From: Pacificoceanicola onchidii
GTDB lineage: Bacteria > Pseudomonadota > Alphaproteobacteria > Rhodobacterales > Rhodobacteraceae
Length of the DNA: 64,000 nt
NCBI RefSeq assembly: GCF_004804335.1
Contig: NZ_SRXY01000004.1
Location: 248,001-312,000 of the forward strand
Reading direction: 5' to 3'
Part shown: positions 24,942 to 34,941 of the stretch, piece by piece
Layout: each line of letters opens with the position of its first letter
Numbering within the stretch: the stretch's first letter is position 1
Program-made: the position numbers and the translations under genes
Notes under the pieces: model-generated
The model's database searches: none
What the model saw: the letters and a program-made list of their open reading frames with translations, nothing else
Told to the model about the DNA's origin: nothing

Positions 24942-26326
24942 CAGAGGACCAAAACGTCTGGTAAAGCCGCGAGGATGGCTCTTGGACCTTGCATCAACCC
25001 GCCTTTCGTCCGGCCCGGTGCGGCACTCGGCTGCCAGGAATAGATGTCAAAATGCGCGTAGCGGCCTGCACCCCCGGCGAAGCGCCGCAGGAAAAGCGCC
25101 GCGGTGATTGCACCGCCAAAGCCGCCCTTCGGCGCGTTGTCGAGATCGGCAATCCCCGGTTCAATCATGCTTTCATAAGGCTCGTGAAAGGGCAGTCGCC
25201 AAACAGGGTCCGCTGCCGCATGCGCCACCGACGACAGGGACGACGCAAACGCGTCGTCATCCGTAAAGAATGGCGCAAGGTCTGGCCCTACAGCCACCCG
25301 CGCCGCACCCGTCAGCGTGGCCATGGACAACATCAGGTCCGGCTCTTCTTCCCCACCAAAGGCCAATGCATCTGCAAGGACAAGCCGCCCTTCCGCATCC
25401 GTGTTGTTAATCTCGACCGTCAAACCATTGCGCGCGGTCAGGATGTCCTGCGGGCGGAAACTGTTGCCAGACACGGAATTTTCGACAGCGGGGATCAGCA
25501 CCCGCAATTGCAGCTTCAGCCCAAGCGCCATGATCATATGGGCGAGACCCAGCGTGTTCGCTGCCCCGCCCATGTCCTTCTTCATCAGTCCCATGGACGC
25601 GCCGGGTTTGAGGTTCAGCCCGCCAGTGTCAAAACACACCCCCTTGCCGACAAGGGTGAGTTTCGGACCCGCCTCCCCCCATCGCATGTCGATCAACCGT
25701 GGTGCCTGTTCCGCAGCCCGCCCAACGGCATGAATCATGGGGAAGTTCTCTGAAAGCAGCGCGTCCCCTTTGGTGACCGTAATGGACGCCTCAAACTGGT
25801 CCGCGAGCGTTCTGGCCGCCGCTTCCAAAGCTTCCGGCCCCATGTCAGCGGCCGGTGTGTTCACCAGATCGCGGGTCAGGGCTTCTGCCGCCGCAAGGGT
25901 TTCCAACCGGACTGCGTCGATCCCTTCAGGGGCTTTGAGTTGCGCGCATGTGGGCGTGTTGCCACGATACCGCGAGTAGCCATAGCCCGCGAGCAGCCAG
26001 CCGAGCGCTTCTGTCTCCAAACGCCCGTCTGGAATAGAATTGGCGAGATGAAAAATGCCTGAACCCAGTTTCGAAGCGGCATTGGCAAGAATGAACCGGT
26101 GTCTGGCTCTTTTCTGGGCCGTTCCGAAACCGGCGAGCGCGGCGCGCGGCGCGCCAGCTTCTCCCGGGAGCAAAAGAACAGAGCCGATACCCCCGGAGAA
26201 CCCGTTGGCCTGCACCCAGGTCCGCGTTGCTTCATCCTGTTCGGAAAGCCATGTCTCAAGAGCGTCTGCCTCAATTACATAGAGCGGCAGGCTGGATGAA
26301 TCTGGGGCAGCGAATGTCAGGGGCAT
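24941..26326 (-). CDS. M17 leucyl aminopeptidase family protein
   Basis: A 461-residue two-metal aminopeptidase. The C-terminal catalytic domain has GKGVCFDTGGLNLKP and KDMGGAANTLG (metal and substrate ligands) and NTDAEGRLVLADAL, the M17 signature. The N-terminal domain is shorter than in PepA, as in the PepB-like branch. Coupling to the NlpC/P60 gene points to joint turnover of cell-wall peptides: the C40 enzyme cuts and this one trims. The protein has no signal peptide. Confidence 0.92.
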   Translation of the reverse strand: MPLTFAAPDSSSLPLYVIEADALETWLSEQDEATRTWVQANGFSGGIGSVLLLPGEAGAPRAALAGFGTAQKRARHRFILANAASKLGSGIFHLANSIPDGRLETEALGWLLAGYGYSRYRGNTPTCAQLKAPEGIDAVRLETLAAAEALTRDLVNTPAADMGPEALEAAARTLADQFEASITVTKGDALLSENFPMIHAVGRAAEQAPRLIDMRWGEAGPKLTLVGKGVCFDTGGLNLKPGASMGLMKKDMGGAANTLGLAHMIMALGLKLQLRVLIPAVENSVSGNSFRPQDILTARNGLTVEINNTDAEGRLVLADALAFGGEEEPDLMLSMATLTGAARVAVGPDLAPFFTDDDAFASSLSSVAHAAADPVWRLPFHEPYESMIEPGIADLDNAPKGGFGGAITAALFLRRFAGGAGRYAHFDIYSWQPSAAPGRTKGGLMQGPRAILAALPDVLVL

Positions 26327-26396
26327 TGGGCGTATCCTTGCGAAGTCACGCCCAGCCTATCGGGGCGCGCCGCGACCGCAAGGGGGGAAGCACGCC

Positions 26397-26777
26397 TTAG
26401 ACCGAGAACTCCTGCAAGTCCCACAATAGCGCCAGAGAGCTTTCCCCGTTTCGCACCAGCCTCGCAATCGTAGCGGCTTCGGCAACCCCGTCGCCGAACT
26501 CGATGCAGATCATGACGTCGCGCGCGATTTTTGACAGGCTTTCCAGCCCGATTTGATCAGCAATTGCGCTGAGCGACCGCAAGCCCTTGTGCAGCTCGTC
26601 ACGCGGTCCATTCATGGATTGTTCCTGAAGCTGACACAGGCGCTGAGCCAGCTCTTCCATAGCGCGGCAAACCACGTCTTCGGCCGCATGAAGCCCAAGA
26701 TCGTTTCGCAGTGTCTCAATTTGGCCCCGCTCGACGCGCGGCGTTTCTGCCGGCGCCAGATAGGTCACGTCTTTCAC
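26397..26777 (-). CDS. Helical protein resembling a degenerate Hpt domain
   Basis: A 126-residue, mainly helical protein. The segment RSLSAIADQIGLESLSKIA lines up with the Hpt consensus H-S-L-K-G-x-A-x-x-x-G, with Arg in place of the phosphorylated His and Ser for Lys. If the match is right it cannot take part in phosphotransfer but may still bind a kinase or receiver domain. Four Cys residues are scattered without a motif. It is a single gene 70 bp from the aminopeptidase gene. The family assignment is tentative. Confidence 0.6.
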   Translation of the reverse strand: MKDVTYLAPAETPRVERGQIETLRNDLGLHAAEDVVCRAMEELAQRLCQLQEQSMNGPRDELHKGLRSLSAIADQIGLESLSKIARDVMICIEFGDGVAEAATIARLVRNGESSLALLWDLQEFSV

Positions 26778-27056
26778 ATCTCACCCCATTTGGTTGGCCC
26801 CCACGGCCTGAGCAAGATGCACCTTTGACCTTCTCAAAAGGTTATTCTCAAAGAGGAATGTCGGTTGAATTCGCTGCGAATTCACACCTTGTCATTCTAA
26901 AATTGTATTTGATTGCCAGACCCTTGCACCAATTCAAAAACGAAATGCCGGCGCAATCAACAACGAGGTGATCTGTCGGGGCAGCCCTGGAAAACCAGAC
27001 AGCATCCGCCCGCGATACGGTGCCGTCGCGGACGCGGTTCTCAACGGGATTGGCAG

Positions 27057-27392
27057 TCAGTGCAGAACGCCTGTGTGACCATCGACAGAGGCGCGCACGG
27101 ACGGGCGACCAAGTCTTTCCGAAAGGCTGCGCAATGGTACACCCAGCGTGCTTCCGGTGCAAACAGCCCTGCCAGAGCCGTCCAGAAGGACAAGATGCCC
27201 TTCGCTGAACGCGATGCCATAGCCTTTGGACGCCAGAACCTGGCGAAGGGCTTGCCATGTCTCGGCTTGTTCAAAGACAGGGTTTAGAAAACTGCGAAGA
27301 AGGGAAAGCGTCTCGCAATCCTTGGGAGCCGGAAGGCCCAATTGGTCAGAGGCTGTTTCCCATCCTGCCTGGGTATTGGTTTGATGGCGCAT
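27057..27392 (-). CDS. Small protein of unknown function, divergent paralogue A
   Basis: A 111-residue protein with AAGGAG six to seven bases before ATG 27392, so translation is likely. Its C-terminal 65 residues read W-x2-L-x3-L-x2-KGY, then L-x-LL, then VCTGSTLGVPLRSL-x2-R-L-G-R-P. The same spaced residues occur in the protein encoded on the other strand at 27517-27882. The pattern recalls a module I associate with relaxase-linked proteins on Rhodobacteraceae plasmids, but I cannot confirm that. The region has lower GC than its surroundings. Confidence 0.6.
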   Translation of the reverse strand: MRHQTNTQAGWETASDQLGLPAPKDCETLSLLRSFLNPVFEQAETWQALRQVLASKGYGIAFSEGHLVLLDGSGRAVCTGSTLGVPLRSLSERLGRPSVRASVDGHTGVLH

Positions 27393-27516
27393 TGCTCATC
27401 TCCTTGCCTGTGTTTTTGAGCATTACAGCAGAAAACGGCAAAAATGCGGCCAATCGCTAACGATTGCGTGCGCTGTGGAAACGAGGTCTTAACCAGTATG
27501 TGACCATCCTGATCAA

Positions 27517-27882
27517 ATGCAGTTATTCGATTGTTCCACCCTTGGTCTGGACACGCCCCAAGACATATCGGGCGCAGTCTTCGTTCGCGGCTCCATGTCC
27601 GGAGCGCTTTCTTCAACGGAGGGAGACGACATCTCGATCGCCCGGGCAGATCTCGACACAGATTTCAGACAGGCTCAAGGGTGGCCTGAACTGCAAGGTC
27701 GGCTGCTGTTGAAAGGATATGTTCTGCGCGAACTGGACCACCGCCTGACATTGTGCCGGCGCGCGGATAGTCAACGCATTTGCGGCTGCAGAGACCTTGG
27801 GATTCCGTACGACGCACTCAAACGTCGCTTTGGAACACCGCTGCCGTCCGCAACCGCACTGGGCTTTCCGAAATCGGTTTAG
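27517..27882 (+). CDS. Small protein of unknown function, divergent paralogue B
   Basis: A 121-residue protein transcribed away from paralogue A, 124 bp between starts. Its C-terminal region, GWPELQGRLLLKGY then LTL then ICGCRDLGIPYDALKRRFGTPLP, shares the W, L, KGY, Cys, LG-P, L, R-G-P positions with paralogue A. The N-terminal 55 residues are acidic and unlike A. No good ribosome site precedes ATG 27517, and an upstream in-frame stop at 27490 rules out a longer form; a later ATG (27595) is possible. Function is unknown. Confidence 0.5.
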   Translation: MQLFDCSTLGLDTPQDISGAVFVRGSMSGALSSTEGDDISIARADLDTDFRQAQGWPELQGRLLLKGYVLRELDHRLTLCRRADSQRICGCRDLGIPYDALKRRFGTPLPSATALGFPKSV

Positions 27883-28041
27883 TTACGCGAAGACGCCGCG
27901 TTGCGCCAAACCCAAGGACATTGCTGCGTCCCGTCGAAATATCGGGATACGAAATGGCCGCTTGCGGCGCGGCACGTCTTTTATGCGGGATAAGGCCCGC
28001 AGCCGCCGTGCACGTGCGATATCACAAAGATTGTCTGTCAT
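27883..28041 (-). CDS. Possible 52-residue basic protein
   Basis: A short frame beginning at ATG 28041 with a good AGGAG seven bases upstream. The product is very basic (Arg/Lys-rich, including the run PRRKRPFR) with no membrane segment or motif known to me. The initiation signals argue for translation; size and lack of recognisable relatives argue for caution. It ends beside the stop of paralogue B on the other strand. Confidence 0.4.
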   Translation of the reverse strand: MTDNLCDIARARRLRALSRIKDVPRRKRPFRIPIFRRDAAMSLGLAQRGVFA

Positions 28042-28262
28042 TGGACTGCTCCTGATCTGCCAGACGCCGCATTTCTCATCCTCTTGTCCGGGCTGGCGGC
28101 GTTTCCATTCTGCCGACAATCACAGCTGATTGTGGCCGCAGAATGACCAATCAACGTCGCGAAGAGGGATTTGCACAGGTCCTTCGAAGCGATGAACCCG
28201 GAAAGAGAAAGGACGGCGCAGTTCCCTGCACCGTCCCCGCTCACGTCTCATGGACGTTGTTT

Positions 28263-29285
28263 TCAGCCCTTCTTGAGCGCGCGCTGTCCGAGAACCTCGG
28301 CGATCTGCACGGCGTTCAGAGCCGCCCCTTTGCGCAGGTTGTCGGAGACGCACCAGAAGTTCAGACCATTGTCGATCGTCGAGTCCTGGCGGATCCGGCT
28401 GATGAAGGTGGCAAAGTCGCCAACGCATTCCTTAGGCGTGACGTAACCACCGTCTTCGCGCTTGTCGATCACCACGATGCCCGGCGCTTCCCGCAGGATA
28501 TCACGCGCTTCATCTTCATCGAGGAAGTCTTCGGTCTCGATGTTGATGGCCTCGGAGTGCCCCACGAACACGGGAACACGGACGCAAGTAGCAGTGACCT
28601 TGATCGACGGATCGACGATCTTTTTGGTCTCGGCAACCATCTTCCACTCTTCCTTGGTCGAGCCATCTTCCATGAAGACGTCGATGTGCGGGATCACATT
28701 GAAGGCGATTTCCTTTGTGTACTGCTTCGGCGGCACATCCTTGATCGGGTTATAGACGGCCTTGGTCTGCTCCCAAAGCTCATCCATACCGCCTTTGCCG
28801 GAACCGGAAACGGACTGGTAGGTCGACACGATCACACGCTTGATCTTCGCACGGTCGTGCAGCGGCTTGAGCGCCACCACCATCTGCGCGGTCGAGCAGT
28901 TCGGGTTCGCGATGATGTTCTTCTTGGTGTAGCCCATCACGGCGTCTGCGTTCACTTCCGGCACGATCAGCGGAACGTCCGGATCATAGCGGTAGAGCGA
29001 CGAGTTATCGATCACCACACAGCCCTGGCTCGCGGCTTTGGGGGCGAACTCCTTGGTCGGGCCGGACCCGACTGCAAAGAGTGCCATGTCCCACCCGGTA
29101 AAGTCGAACGTAGCGAGGTCCTGGGTCTTGAGTGTCTTGTCGCCGAATGTCACCTCTGTGCCGAGAGATTTGCGCGATGCCAGCACCGCGATCTCATCAA
29201 CAGGGAACTCGCGCTCGGCGAGGATATTCAGCATTTCGCGGCCCACGTTGCCCGTGGCGCCCGCGACGACGACCCTATAGCCCAT
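28263..29285 (-). CDS. asd: Aspartate-semialdehyde dehydrogenase
   Basis: Asd reduces aspartyl phosphate to aspartate semialdehyde, the branch point to lysine/diaminopimelate, threonine and methionine. The 340-residue protein starts MGYRVVVAGATGNVGREML (NADP loop), has ANPNCSTAQ with the catalytic Cys near residue 132, and VRVPVFVGHSEAINIE with the conserved His. ATG 29285 matches the family start; sixteen upstream codons have no homology. It is monocistronic by position. Confidence 0.97.
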   Translation of the reverse strand: MGYRVVVAGATGNVGREMLNILAEREFPVDEIAVLASRKSLGTEVTFGDKTLKTQDLATFDFTGWDMALFAVGSGPTKEFAPKAASQGCVVIDNSSLYRYDPDVPLIVPEVNADAVMGYTKKNIIANPNCSTAQMVVALKPLHDRAKIKRVIVSTYQSVSGSGKGGMDELWEQTKAVYNPIKDVPPKQYTKEIAFNVIPHIDVFMEDGSTKEEWKMVAETKKIVDPSIKVTATCVRVPVFVGHSEAINIETEDFLDEDEARDILREAPGIVVIDKREDGGYVTPKECVGDFATFISRIRQDSTIDNGLNFWCVSDNLRKGAALNAVQIAEVLGQRALKKG

Positions 29286-29691
29286 TTGGCCCTCCATCAG
29301 GTTCCTATACGCATGTGTGGCACAGCTGCCCACATGACTGGCGCGCTCTTACAGGTTGGAACGTCCAGTTGAAAGGGGCAGTTTATTCAAGCCCCCACGA
29401 CGGCCGGATTGCCGGGTCAAACTCATAGGGATTGTCACGAATTTGACACGGAACAGGGAGTTTTAGCCCATTTCCGATGCAGGAATGCACGAAATGCGGT
29501 GGAAATCCGCTTGAATGTGCAGATGCAGAAATAACAGACTTGCTTCATAAATGTGCAATCCCCTAGATAGGATTGAAAGCAGTCACCACGCCTCAAACGG
29601 GTGTGCGCAGCAGGCAGTTTGCGCGGCTGTGAAACGATAAGAACTTGGCAAGGCGCCTCAAGAGCGACCGCCAGAGGGGACTACACGACGA
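29286..29691. other. Intergenic region upstream of asd and capD-like genes
   Basis: 406 bp between divergent genes, AT-richer in the middle (29430-29580). It must hold both promoters; a weak candidate for the rightward gene is TTGCTT at 29540 with TAGATA at 29564. No RNA gene or repeat was seen. Confidence 0.45.
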
Positions 29692-31560
29692 ATGTTTTAT
29701 CAATTGGTCACGGCCCTTTCTCGTCAGCAGAAACAGATTGTGTTCATGCTGATCGACGCAATGATCATCCCGATCGCATTTGGCATCGCGATCGTTCTCG
29801 AAGCGTCCGTAACCGCCGATATCGCCACGATCACAGCAATTCTTCCGCTGATACTGGGCCTCGTCCTTGTGGGATCTGCGATTTCCTGGTGGCTCGCCCT
29901 GCCAACCATCAAGCTCGCCGCCTACGAAACCCGGGGCATCATTCGCACGGGTGCTCATGCCGCCCTTCTCGGCGCTTCGGGGATCGTGATGGATGCCGCG
30001 ATGGGCGGTACGCTGCCCGTGGGTGTTTTCCTTATCTTCTCCCTGCTCCTGCTGGTGCTGGCGGCAACGTGGCGTGTGGCGCTTCTTCAAGTGACGCTCG
30101 AAATCTACCGCCGTGGCAAGACGCGTATGCGGGTGTTGATCTACGGCGCAGGCCAGACTGGGCAGCAACTGGTTGCCGCGCTTCGACAGGACGACGCGAT
30201 CCAGGCTGTCGCTTTCATTGACGACAATCCGACATTGCAAAGCTCCATGATCTCTGGGCTTCGGGTTTTTGCGCCCGCACGGATCAAAGAACTGATCGTC
30301 GAAAAAGACATCGACCGGATCGTTTTGGCCATGCCATCCATGCGCGCGCCGCAGCTTGCCCGGATCGCCCATCGTGTGCGCTCCATCGGCTGTGAAGTTC
30401 ATGCGCTTCCCTCCTTTGCCGAACTGGTTGGCAAAGGTGAACTGGAAGCGCGGGTCTCCCCGGTGTCGCTCGATGATCTACTGGGTCGCAATCGCCTAGA
30501 GAACGAACTGCCTGGCGTGAGCCATGCCTACACGGACCGGCGCATTCTGGTGTCTGGCGCTGGCGGATCCATCGGGTCCGAACTCTGCCGCCAGCTCATC
30601 GCCTGCAAACCGTCTTGCATTGTTCTGGTCGAACACTCCGAACTGGCGCTTTACAACATCGACAAAGAACTGCGCGACATCAGTTCCAACATGACGATTG
30701 TGCCGGTTCTGGCCTCGGTCCTCGATGACGCAAAGATGCGCGACGTTCTGGTGGACCACGACATTGACGTGGTTCTGCACGCCGCCGCCTACAAGCATCT
30801 GCCGCTGGTGGAGATCAATCCACTGGCCGGTCTGAACAACAACGTGCTTGGCACCAAGGCCCTGGCAGACGCGGCACGAGACTGCGGCGTTGATCGCTTC
30901 ATTCTCGTCTCCTCAGACAAGGCCGTGCGCCCGACCAACGTCATGGGTGCGTCCAAGCGCCTTGCCGAGCTGCTGATCCAGGACCTGGCAACCCGCAGCA
31001 CCGGCACCCGGTTTTCGATGGTGCGCTTTGGCAATGTGCTCGGGTCCAGCGGCTCCGTCATTCCTCTGTTCGAAGAACAGATCGCGCGCGGCGGTCCGGT
31101 CACGCTGACCCACGGCGCGGTCACCCGCTACTTCATGACGATTTCCGAGGCCGCTCGGCTGGTCCTTCTCGCGGGCTCCTTCGCCCGTGGCGGTGACGTC
31201 TTTGTGCTCGATATGGGCGATCCGGTTCCGATCAAGAAACTCGCCCGGCAAATGATCGAAGGGGCCGGGTTCTCGGTCAAGGACGCGGACAACCCTCACG
31301 GTGACATTGAAATCGAAATCACCGGGTTGCGTCCAGGCGAGAAACTGCACGAAGAGCTTTTGATTTCGCCGGACATGCTGACCACGCCCCACGCCAAAAT
31401 CTTGCGCGCGCAGGAAGGCTACCTTTCGGAGATCGAAGTTGCGACGGCGGTGAAAGACCTGCGTCAGGCCGTCGAGACTCGGGATGAAGCCCTGGCCCGT
31501 GGCATCATCTCTCGCTGGGTGGAACAGAGCGATATGCCGGAGGCGGCTCAGAGCACCTGA
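29692..31560 (+). CDS. CapD/FlaA1-type nucleotide-sugar 4,6-dehydratase
   Basis: A 622-residue membrane-bound polysaccharide biosynthesis enzyme of the WbpM/PglF class, which dehydrates UDP-GlcNAc to its 4-keto-6-deoxy form. Four membrane helices (residues 1-125) precede a first Rossmann domain with IYGAGQTGQQLV near 147 and the catalytic short-chain dehydrogenase domain with SGAGGSIGSELCRQL near 287, SSDKAVRPTNVMGASKR near 407 and GLRPGEKLHEEL near 545. The catalytic SDK/MGASK elements are intact. It is likely to serve O-antigen, capsule or glycan synthesis; other pathway genes are not adjacent. Confidence 0.9.
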   Translation: MFYQLVTALSRQQKQIVFMLIDAMIIPIAFGIAIVLEASVTADIATITAILPLILGLVLVGSAISWWLALPTIKLAAYETRGIIRTGAHAALLGASGIVMDAAMGGTLPVGVFLIFSLLLLVLAATWRVALLQVTLEIYRRGKTRMRVLIYGAGQTGQQLVAALRQDDAIQAVAFIDDNPTLQSSMISGLRVFAPARIKELIVEKDIDRIVLAMPSMRAPQLARIAHRVRSIGCEVHALPSFAELVGKGELEARVSPVSLDDLLGRNRLENELPGVSHAYTDRRILVSGAGGSIGSELCRQLIACKPSCIVLVEHSELALYNIDKELRDISSNMTIVPVLASVLDDAKMRDVLVDHDIDVVLHAAAYKHLPLVEINPLAGLNNNVLGTKALADAARDCGVDRFILVSSDKAVRPTNVMGASKRLAELLIQDLATRSTGTRFSMVRFGNVLGSSGSVIPLFEEQIARGGPVTLTHGAVTRYFMTISEAARLVLLAGSFARGGDVFVLDMGDPVPIKKLARQMIEGAGFSVKDADNPHGDIEIEITGLRPGEKLHEELLISPDMLTTPHAKILRAQEGYLSEIEVATAVKDLRQAVETRDEALARGIISRWVEQSDMPEAAQST

Positions 31561-31577
31561 GCCACCCCGCTGCGTTT

Positions 31578-32420
31578 TCAGCGTCCGGGAATATCCTTGC
31601 GCGCCGGGAGCGGGTCCCAGGCATCAATGATCTGCGCCGCCTCTTCTGCGGTTTCCACGAACTTGAACAATTCCAGATCCTTTTCGCTGATGGTCCCGGC
31701 ATCAGACAGTGCGTCCCAATTGATGATGCTTTCCCAGAATTTGCGTCCAAACAGCAGGAACGGTACAGGTTTCATCCGGCCGGTTTGAATAAGCGTGAGC
31801 GCTTCGAACAGTTCATCGAGCGTGCCAAAACCACCCGGGAAGACACAAATCGCCCGAGCGCGCATCAGGAAGTGCATCTTGCGAATGGCGAAGTAGTGGA
31901 AGTTGAAGGACAGCTCCGGGGTCACATGGGGGTTCGGCGCTTGCTCATGCGGCAGAACGATATTCAGACCGATCGAAACGCCGCCCTCATCCTCGGCGCC
32001 CCGGTTGCCGGCTTCCATGACACCGGGGCCACCGCCGGTGCAGATCACGTAATCCCGATTGCCGGTTTCTTTTGACTTGCGCGTCATGATCTGTGCAAAG
32101 CTGCGCGCTTCTTCGTAAAAGTGCGAAAGATCGGCCAAGGTCTTGGTGCGGGCACCGTCCTTTTGCGCCGGAGACGGAATGCGTGCACCGCCAAAAAGCA
32201 CGATGGTCGAGTCGATCTGATGCTGGTCCAGCAGCATGTCGAACTTGAGTAGTTCAAGCTGTAGACGCACCGGCCGCAACTCTTCACGGCAGAGAAAATC
32301 CTCGTCGGCAAAGGCCAAACGATAGCTGGGCGATTGCGTTTGCGGGGTAACGGGTACGTGCTCCGCTGTGTCCATGTCGAGATGGGCATCGCGGAAAGGG
32401 CTACGGCGGTCTTGGGTCAT
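31578..32420 (-). CDS. LOG-family (TIGR00730) protein
   Basis: A 280-residue protein of the lonely-guy/lysine decarboxylase-like family, nucleotide 5'-monophosphate phosphoribohydrolases. The hallmark PGGFGTLDELFE is at about residues 198-209 and TGGGPGVMEAGNRGA near 128, with the Arg in RKMHFLMRARA between. The enzyme would release an adenine-type base from AMP-like substrates; the longer bacterial form is of uncertain physiological role. ATG 32420 has GAGGA ten bases upstream; a TTG 18 bases earlier is less likely. Confidence 0.88.
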   Translation of the reverse strand: MTQDRRSPFRDAHLDMDTAEHVPVTPQTQSPSYRLAFADEDFLCREELRPVRLQLELLKFDMLLDQHQIDSTIVLFGGARIPSPAQKDGARTKTLADLSHFYEEARSFAQIMTRKSKETGNRDYVICTGGGPGVMEAGNRGAEDEGGVSIGLNIVLPHEQAPNPHVTPELSFNFHYFAIRKMHFLMRARAICVFPGGFGTLDELFEALTLIQTGRMKPVPFLLFGRKFWESIINWDALSDAGTISEKDLELFKFVETAEEAAQIIDAWDPLPARKDIPGR

Positions 32421-32522
32421 ATGTATCGGCGTCCTCAAAAGTCCTCCCCCATGCCTACAACCTCACCACAGCAAGCACCAGCGCCGCCGCGTCCCGGACC
32501 TGATCCGGGACCTCAAGAGCAA

Positions 32523-32556
32523 AAAGCCCCGCAGACCAAATGGACTGCGGGGCTTT
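32523..32556 (-). terminator. Terminator after icd
   Basis: A 12-bp stem (AAAGCCCCGCAG / CTGCGGGGCTTT) with a 10-base loop, flanked by a run of five As at 32521-32525 that reads as Ts on the minus strand. It lies about 20 bp past the icd stop. Confidence 0.85.
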
Positions 32557-32577
32557 CTAAGCGTTCTTTGGTCGGGT

Positions 32578-34782
32578 TTAGCCGATGATGCCGTTCAGGG
32601 TCGCGCTCGGGCGCATGACTGCTGCGGTTTTGGCTTCGTCACCGTGGTAGTAGCCACCCAGGTCTGCTGCGCTGCCCTGTGCCGCTGCCAGTTCGCCAAC
32701 GATCGCCGCTTCACCTTCGGCCAGCGCCGAGGCGATGGGTGCGAAGTGCGCAGCGAGGTCCGCATCGTCCGACTGTGCGGCCAGTGCTTCGGCCCAGTAA
32801 CGGGCGAACCAGTAGTGGCTGTCACGGTTGTCCGGCTCACCCACCTTGCGGGACGGAGAGCGGTCGTTGTCGAGGATGCCCTGGGTCGCCGCGTCGACGG
32901 CGTTGCCCAGAACGCGGGCTTTGTCGTTGCCCTTCTGATCCGCGAGGAACTTGAAGCTTTCGCCCAGCGCGCAGAACTCGCCAAGGCTGTCCCAACGCAG
33001 GTGGTTTTCTTCCTGCAGCTGCTGCACGTGCTTCGGAGCGGAACCGCCTGCGCCTGTTTCAAACAGACCGCCACCGTTCATCAGCTTCACGATGGAGAGC
33101 ATCTTGGCAGAGGTTGCCAGTTCGAGGATCGGGAAGAGGTCCGTCAGGTAGTCGCGCAGCACGTTGCCGGTGATGGCGATGGTGTTCTCACCCTTTGTGA
33201 TGGTTTCGAGCGAAGCAATGGTCGCTTCACGCGGGGCCATGATTTCGAACTTGTCCGCCACACCCTTGGCTTCAAGGATCGGCTTCACGTATTCGATCAG
33301 CTGTGCATCGTGCGCACGGTTGGCGTCGAGCCAGAAGATTGCGCGGTAGCCGGTGGCTGCCTGACGGTCGATGGCCAGTTGCACCCAGTCTTCGATCGGT
33401 GCTTTGCGCGCGGAGGCGGAGCGCCAGATGTCGCCTGCTTCAACCGAATGCTCATGCAGCACCGAGCCATCGTCGAGGATCATTTTAACCGTACCGGCCT
33501 CTGCGATCTCAAACGTGGTCGGGTGCGAGCCGTACTCTTCCGCCTTCTGCGCCATCAGGCCGAGGTTCTGAACGGTGCCGGCGGTGGCCGGGTTCAGCTT
33601 ACCGTTGGCTTTGAAGAACTCAACTGTTGCATCATAGACCGGCGCATAGGAGTTGTCCGGGATCACGCAGTTGGTGTCGGCTTCGTTGCCATCCGGGCCC
33701 CAACCTTTGCCGCCTGCGCGGATCAATGCGGGCATGGAAGCGTCGATGATCACGTCGGACGGGACGTGCAGGTTGGTGATGCCCTTGTCGGAGTTCACCA
33801 TGTACATCGGCGGGCGTTCGGCGTTCACCGCGTCAATCGCGGCGAGGATTTCCGGTTCATCTTTCACGCGATCCAGCAGCGCGCCAAGACCCGCATTCGG
33901 GTTCACACCGAGGCTCGCCATCTTGTCACCAAACTGCTCGAAGACCGGCGCGAGCCAGGCTTTGACTGCGTGACCAAAGATGATCGGGTCGGAGACCTTC
34001 ATCATGGTTGCCTTCATGTGCAGCGAGAAGAGCGTGCCTTCGGCTTTGGTCTTTTCGATCTCGTCCGCGAGGAAAGCATCAAGCGCCTTGCCAGACATGA
34101 AGGTTGCGTCAACAACGGTGCCTGCGGGGTAGGAAACACCCTCTTTCAGGACAGTTTCGCCAGAGGCAGTTTCCAGAACGATCTTGGCTGTCGCGGCGTT
34201 CGGCAGGGTGGCGGAGACTTCGTTGGAGAAGAAATCGTTGCCGCCCATGGAGGACACGCGGGTCTTGCTGTCTGCAACCCACTCGCCCATGCGGTGCGGG
34301 TTGTTTTGAGCAAAGGACTTCACTGCGGCAGCGGCGCGACGGTCGGAGTTGCCTTCGCGCAGCACCGGGTTCACTGCGGAACCCTTGATGGTGTCATACT
34401 TGGCGCGCACGGCCTTTTCCTCATCGGAGGACGGCTCAAAGGGGTAATCCGGCAGGGCGTAGCCCTGACTCTGCAGTTCCTTGACTGCGGCCACAAGCTG
34501 CGGCTCGGACGCCGAGATGTTCGGCAGCTTGATGACGTTTGCGCCCGGCTGCTTCACCAGCTCGCCCAGAGCCGCAAGATCATCGGAGATGCGCTGCTCT
34601 TCGGTAAGCGCCTCGGGGAAGGTCGCGATGATGCGGCCTGCAAGGCTGATGTCCTTGGTGCCAACGGAAACACCTGCGGCGCTTGCAAAGGACTGGATGA
34701 TCGGCAGGAAAGAGGCGGAGGCCAGCTCCGGCGCTTCGTCAACTTTGGTGTAGATAATATCGGGGGTGTTCTGATCAGACAT
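32578..34782 (-). CDS. icd: NADP-dependent isocitrate dehydrogenase, monomeric type
   Basis: This enzyme oxidises isocitrate to 2-oxoglutarate with NADP in the TCA cycle. The 734-residue length and sequence ([39 protein letters not shown] near residues 550-590, [15 protein letters not shown] near the C-terminus) are those of the monomeric IDH-II form, unrelated in size to the 45-kDa dimer. ATG 34782 lies ten bases after an AAGGA site and gives the family start MSDQNTPDI; a further six upstream codons are possible. It is a single gene with its own terminator. Confidence 0.95.
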   Translation of the reverse strand: MSDQNTPDIIYTKVDEAPELASASFLPIIQSFASAAGVSVGTKDISLAGRIIATFPEALTEEQRISDDLAALGELVKQPGANVIKLPNISASEPQLVAAVKELQSQGYALPDYPFEPSSDEEKAVRAKYDTIKGSAVNPVLREGNSDRRAAAAVKSFAQNNPHRMGEWVADSKTRVSSMGGNDFFSNEVSATLPNAATAKIVLETASGETVLKEGVSYPAGTVVDATFMSGKALDAFLADEIEKTKAEGTLFSLHMKATMMKVSDPIIFGHAVKAWLAPVFEQFGDKMASLGVNPNAGLGALLDRVKDEPEILAAIDAVNAERPPMYMVNSDKGITNLHVPSDVIIDASMPALIRAGGKGWGPDGNEADTNCVIPDNSYAPVYDATVEFFKANGKLNPATAGTVQNLGLMAQKAEEYGSHPTTFEIAEAGTVKMILDDGSVLHEHSVEAGDIWRSASARKAPIEDWVQLAIDRQAATGYRAIFWLDANRAHDAQLIEYVKPILEAKGVADKFEIMAPREATIASLETITKGENTIAITGNVLRDYLTDLFPILELATSAKMLSIVKLMNGGGLFETGAGGSAPKHVQQLQEENHLRWDSLGEFCALGESFKFLADQKGNDKARVLGNAVDAATQGILDNDRSPSRKVGEPDNRDSHYWFARYWAEALAAQSDDADLAAHFAPIASALAEGEAAIVGELAAAQGSAADLGGYYHGDEAKTAAVMRPSATLNGIIG

Positions 34783-34941
34783 CTGTACCAATCCTTTCAT
34801 CGGTTTGCCTTGCCATAAGCCATGTATGGCAGGTTTTCCAGCACTACGGCGCCGCGCGCCCCGCGCATTTCGTCGCGGTTGTATGCAATGGGATACCGAA
34901 AATCCAGACGTTTTTTTCTGCGGCGCCGAAAGGAAGTGCGC

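Noticed and set aside
27883-28262. A remnant of an insertion sequence in the AT-richer segment
   Set aside because: No terminal inverted repeats, transposase motif or target duplication could be found.
32368-34818. Long plus-strand open frame of about 816 codons opposite icd
   Set aside because: It mirrors icd codon by codon in a GC-rich genome, has no ribosome site, and its product resembles no known family. The minus-strand icd protein is complete.
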